DNA of 64,000 nucleotides from Permianibacter aggregans (GTDB lineage: Bacteria; Pseudomonadota; Gammaproteobacteria; Enterobacterales; Permianibacteraceae). The stretch lies in the NCBI RefSeq assembly GCF_009756665.1, contig NZ_CP037953.1, forward strand, positions 868,001-932,000, written 5' to 3'. Positions 61,285-64,000 of the stretch are shown here, piece after piece. Each line of letters begins with the position of its first letter. Position 1 is the stretch's first letter. The notes beneath the pieces were generated by a model. It had not been told where the DNA came from. It worked only from the letters and a program-made list of their open reading frames with translations, and ran no database searches. Position numbers and translations under genes: made by a program.

Positions 61285-63218
61285 ACACCGGCCTGATCCG
61301 CACCCGCACCGCCATTCTCGGTTTGGTACCGACCATTGCAACGTTCCTGTTGCTGACATTTTATTTCGTTAACGCCCGGATCACCGATGTTGCCGATCAG
61401 CTGCAGCGTCGCGGTGAATTGATGGTCAAGCAATTGGCGCCAGCCGCCGAGTTTGGTGTCGTCATTGGCGATGCACAATTGCTGTCGCATCTGGTCGAGT
61501 CGGTGATTGCCGAAGAAGACGTCAACTTTGTCCGCATTGACAACGCCAGCGGCGTCACGCTGGTGTTCCGGCAGAAATCCTCGACCAGTCAATCAAGCGA
61601 AGGCCTGACGTTCAGCGCACCGATTCTGCAGCAGGAAATTCCGCTCGATACCTTTAATGATGCGTTAGCGATCGCTGGCAATCGCGCCGTGACGCGCCAG
61701 AAAGTCGGCGAGATCACCATTGGTCTGTCGCAAAAACAAACACAGGAACGTCAGCAAGCGATTATTCGGGTCGCGTTTATTCTGGGCTGCGTGGCGCTAT
61801 TGATTTCCTCGCTGATTGCACAGTTCATCTCGCGTTCGATTTCGCGGCCCATTCAACGGCTGTCGAAAGCGCTGCGTCGCATCAGTGCTGGCGAATTTTC
61901 GGTGCGCGTGCCGACGGATTCCGGTGGTGAGCTAGGCATGCTGGAAAACGACGTCAACAAGATGACCGAGAACCTGCAAAAAGCGCAAGCGCTGGAACAG
62001 GAACACCGGGAAAGCCTGGAACGTTCACGCCAAGCCGCTGAATCAGCGAACCGGGCGAAAAGCCAGTTCCTCGCCAACGTCAGCCATGAATTGCGTACGC
62101 CAATGAACGGCACGCTCGGCATGTTGCAGTTGTTACAAGAAACACCGCTGACACCGTATCAGTCCGAGTTTGTCAGTACCGCCAACGAATCGACCGAGCA
62201 CCTGCTGCGCATCATCAATGACATTCTCGATTTCTCGAAAATCGAAGACGGCAAACTGGTGCTGGAATCGATTTGGTTCAATCCGGAGCAACTGGTCAAA
62301 CGCGCCATGAACGCCTTCCGCAGCGAAGCCCGTCTGCGCGAAATCGATTTGTTGTTTGAAAGCGCCGGCAACACCAAAGACACCGAGTTGCTCGGCGACC
62401 CGACCCGCTTGCGGCAAGTGATCGTCAATTTGATTGGCAATGCTGTCAAATTCACCGAGCAAGGTCATGTCCGGGTGCGCATTGTGCAGGAAAACATGGA
62501 CCAGCATATGCAGATGTTCTCGGCCTATGTCGAAGACACCGGCATTGGTATTCCAGAAGAAAAGCTGGCGATCATTTTCGAAGCCTTTACTCAGGCCGAT
62601 GGCTCAACCACTCGCAAACACGGCGGCACCGGTTTGGGTTTGTCGATTTGCAAGCAATTGGTCGCAATGATGAACGGTGAAGTGCGAGTCAAGAGCCGGC
62701 CCGGTGTCGGCTCGGTATTCTCGATACACATACCGATGCGCTATCGCGCCGCTACCGAATCGTCGCAACAAAAACCGGAAATCGACAAAGCACTGAAGCT
62801 CGAAGGCCGGGTGCTGTTGGTCGAAGACAATATCGTCAACCAAGCCGTTACGCGTGGCATGCTTAAACTACTCGGCCTGGAAGTCGATGCCGCCAACGAT
62901 GGCGAAGCAGCGCTGTCGCTGCTGGCACGCAATCATTACGATTTGATTTTGATGGATTGCCAGATGCCGGGCATGGATGGTTTTGAAGCAACACGGCAAT
63001 GGCGAATAACCGAGAAAGCCGAACAGCGCTACACGCCGATTATCGCGTTAACGGCCAACGCGATGCAGGGAGATAAGGAGCGCTGCCTCGCGGCCGGCAT
63101 GGATGATTATCTGGCAAAACCCATTAACCGCGAGCAACTGAATCAAACCGTTGCTCGCTGGTTTGGTCGTTTCAGCGCAATGGACGTTGCATCGGCAGAT
63201 AACGCAGCCCGTCATTGA
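61281..63218 (+). CDS. Hybrid sensor histidine kinase/response regulator (BarA-like)
   Basis: 645 residues. Two membrane spans (LGLVPTIATFLLLTFYF near residue 13 and VAFILGCVALLISSLIA near residue 167) bound a periplasmic sensor part. A HAMP domain (SRSISRPIQRLSKALRRIS) follows, then HisKA with His269 in FLANVSHELRTPMNG, the HATPase (NLIGNAVKFTEQGH, DTGIGIPEEK, GGTGLGLSICKQLVAMM), and a C-terminal receiver with LVEDNIVNQ, Asp559 in LILMDCQMPGMDGFEA, and the conserved Lys (YLAKPINREQ). No Hpt domain is present, so phosphotransfer must go to a separate protein. The 3' end overlaps the GNAT gene on the other strand by 47 bases. Confidence 0.95.
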   Translation: MNTGLIRTRTAILGLVPTIATFLLLTFYFVNARITDVADQLQRRGELMVKQLAPAAEFGVVIGDAQLLSHLVESVIAEEDVNFVRIDNASGVTLVFRQKSSTSQSSEGLTFSAPILQQEIPLDTFNDALAIAGNRAVTRQKVGEITIGLSQKQTQERQQAIIRVAFILGCVALLISSLIAQFISRSISRPIQRLSKALRRISAGEFSVRVPTDSGGELGMLENDVNKMTENLQKAQALEQEHRESLERSRQAAESANRAKSQFLANVSHELRTPMNGTLGMLQLLQETPLTPYQSEFVSTANESTEHLLRIINDILDFSKIEDGKLVLESIWFNPEQLVKRAMNAFRSEARLREIDLLFESAGNTKDTELLGDPTRLRQVIVNLIGNAVKFTEQGHVRVRIVQENMDQHMQMFSAYVEDTGIGIPEEKLAIIFEAFTQADGSTTRKHGGTGLGLSICKQLVAMMNGEVRVKSRPGVGSVFSIHIPMRYRAATESSQQKPEIDKALKLEGRVLLVEDNIVNQAVTRGMLKLLGLEVDAANDGEAALSLLARNHYDLILMDCQMPGMDGFEATRQWRITEKAEQRYTPIIALTANAMQGDKERCLAAGMDDYLAKPINREQLNQTVARWFGRFSAMDVASADNAARH

Positions 63219-63621
63219 TTTGCCAGGTATCGCTAGGCTCAAAGCCATGGCGACGATAAAACGTTTCCGCCCTCACCGAGGAATTGACGGTAATCACCGA
63301 CTGCGGCATTTGTTCGAATAATGCCTGTAACAGCACCGTTCCGATTCCGCTACCAACCTGTTCTGCCGCCACATACAAACTGAAAAGATGCGTCGGTGGC
63401 CGCAACATCAGAAAACCCGCCACACGGTCCTGCTGCTCAACGACAATTCCGAGCCAACCTTGCTGCAAGCGCGAAAGAAACTGCTGCGCGGTATGTTGCG
63501 TGCGCAAACGTTCCCGTGCCGGAGACCCGGCATCTGTTACCATTTGTTCAAGATGCGACAAAAAGATCCGCTCGAATACTGGCGCATCGGAAAACGTCGC
63601 GGAACGCAGCATAAGACTCAT
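63172..63621 (-). CDS. GNAT family N-acetyltransferase
   Basis: 149 residues. The acetyl-CoA-binding loop is SLYVAAEQVGSGIGTVLLQALFEQ (Q/R-x-x-G-x-G/A type, here QVGSGIG), followed by VNSSVRAETFYRRHGFEPSD, typical of the C-terminal half. The ATG overlaps the hutF-like stop (ATGA 63618-63621), so it is in the same operon. Substrate unknown. Confidence 0.88.
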   Translation of the reverse strand: MSLMLRSATFSDAPVFERIFLSHLEQMVTDAGSPARERLRTQHTAQQFLSRLQQGWLGIVVEQQDRVAGFLMLRPPTHLFSLYVAAEQVGSGIGTVLLQALFEQMPQSVITVNSSVRAETFYRRHGFEPSDTWQINDGLRYLPMQRPLR

Positions 63622-64000
63622 GCTTGCAACAGGACTTTCAATGTTGATTGATAACGTTGCCAGGCGGTTTCTTCATCGGCATGGCGGCCATCCGCAACAA
63701 CTCGCTTGCCGGCAACAAACACATCGCGGACTCGAGCCGAATGACCAACGAACAACCAGTGATCCAGATGACGCGCATTCGGCACTGGCGAATCGCTGAG
63801 CTCTGATTCCTGCAATACAACAAAATCCGCCGAATGCCCGACCGCGATTGCGCCGGTTTTTCGCCCGGAAGCCAACGCGCCACCGCGCACCGCCCGACTA
63901 TACAAATACTGACCGACGCTCTCCTCGGTGTTTGATAACACCGCCCGGCGCTGTGCCTGCAAACGGGCACCGTATTCCAACCAGCGCAATTCCTCAACCA
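63618..64000 (-). CDS. hutF: Formimidoylglutamate deiminase-like amidohydrolase, 3' end only
   Basis: Only the C-terminal 127 codons are in the window; the gene continues beyond 64000. VEELRWLEYGARLQAQRRAVL, VGQYLYSRAVRGGALASGRKTGAIAVGHSADFVVL and ARHLDHWLFVGHSARVRDVFVAGKRVVADGRH (each in parts) match the C-terminal part of HutF, which deaminates N-formimino-L-glutamate in histidine degradation. The metal-binding residues lie outside the window. The assignment to HutF rather than another cytosine-deaminase-like enzyme is by this C-terminal pattern. Confidence 0.75.
   Translation of the reverse strand, partial: VEELRWLEYGARLQAQRRAVLSNTEESVGQYLYSRAVRGGALASGRKTGAIAVGHSADFVVLQESELSDSPVPNARHLDHWLFVGHSARVRDVFVAGKRVVADGRHADEETAWQRYQSTLKVLLQA

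Noticed and set aside
1-64000. CRISPR array
   Set aside because: No regularly spaced direct repeats were seen; the inverted GTCATTCCCGCG units are isolated.
1-64000. tRNA or rRNA genes
   Set aside because: No cloverleaf with a TTCGA-type T-loop and no conserved rRNA segments were recognised; a tRNA scan would settle this.

Overview
The window looks like chromosomal DNA of a gammaproteobacterium of moderate GC content. The evidence is housekeeping genes typical of that class: yajQ, the long form of queF, rlmM, a DUF1820 gene, mnmH, etfBA with an ETF-quinone oxidoreductase, slt and ung. I cannot name the species. I see no rRNA, tRNA, CRISPR array or prophage.

Layout. 1-13.7 kb: an incomplete secreted protein, yajQ, a coupled TIGR03545/TIGR03546 membrane pair, a GST, an alpha/beta hydrolase, a Kelch protein, small periplasmic proteins, a GcvA-like LysR regulator, a DUF819 transporter-like protein, an Mpo1-like protein, and an ECF sigma/anti-sigma/secreted coiled-coil operon. 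13.75-15.13 kb: first copy of an IS110-family element. 15-20.5 kb: a FapA-type DUF342 protein, a SYLF lipoprotein, an amidohydrolase, a GFA protein and an AT-rich, probably acquired, cyclase-like gene. 20.6-27 kb: a carbon-metabolism locus with three CoA-ester lyases, an acyl-CoA synthetase and a mesaconyl-CoA-hydratase-like MaoC protein. 27-29.6 kb: a GGDEF/EAL pair. 29.6-36 kb: queF, rlmM, DUF1820, a methyltransferase, an SpmAB fusion, a glycerophosphodiesterase and a YbjQ protein. 36.0-37.4 kb: second IS110 copy. 37.4-48.3 kb: MBL/PLP pair, an SDR, mnmH, a DUF885 peptidase-like protein, two overlapping amidohydrolases and an HD-GYP phosphodiesterase. 48.4-51.9 kb: etfA/etfB divergent from ETF-QO. 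51.9-57.3 kb: a phenylalanine/tyrosine degradation operon (phhA-hmgA-small secreted gene-fahA-maiA, with a DUF3466 gene 17 bp behind). 57.5-64 kb: slt, ung, a substrate-binding protein translationally coupled to a hybrid histidine kinase, a GNAT, and the 3' end of a HutF-like deiminase.

How the genes work together. Catabolism of aromatic amino acids, histidine (hutF) and acyl-CoA esters feeds the ETF/ETF-QO electron route to quinone. Cyclic-di-GMP proteins recur (YajQ, GGDEF, EAL, HD-GYP). Several pairs have ATGA or 1-base overlaps that imply translational coupling: TIGR03546/TIGR03545, anti-sigma/coiled-coil, amidohydrolase pair, hmgA/small gene, SBP/kinase, hutF/GNAT.

Most notable: the two IS110 copies are virtually identical over 1373 bp except for one substitution and a 15-nt hairpin loop that differs at 8 positions, reminiscent of the programmable loops of IS110 guide RNAs. 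Other leads are the orphan nucleotide-cyclase-like gene, the malyl/mesaconyl-CoA cluster with a perfect operator-like inverted repeat, and an amidohydrolase paralogue that has lost its HxH metal motif.
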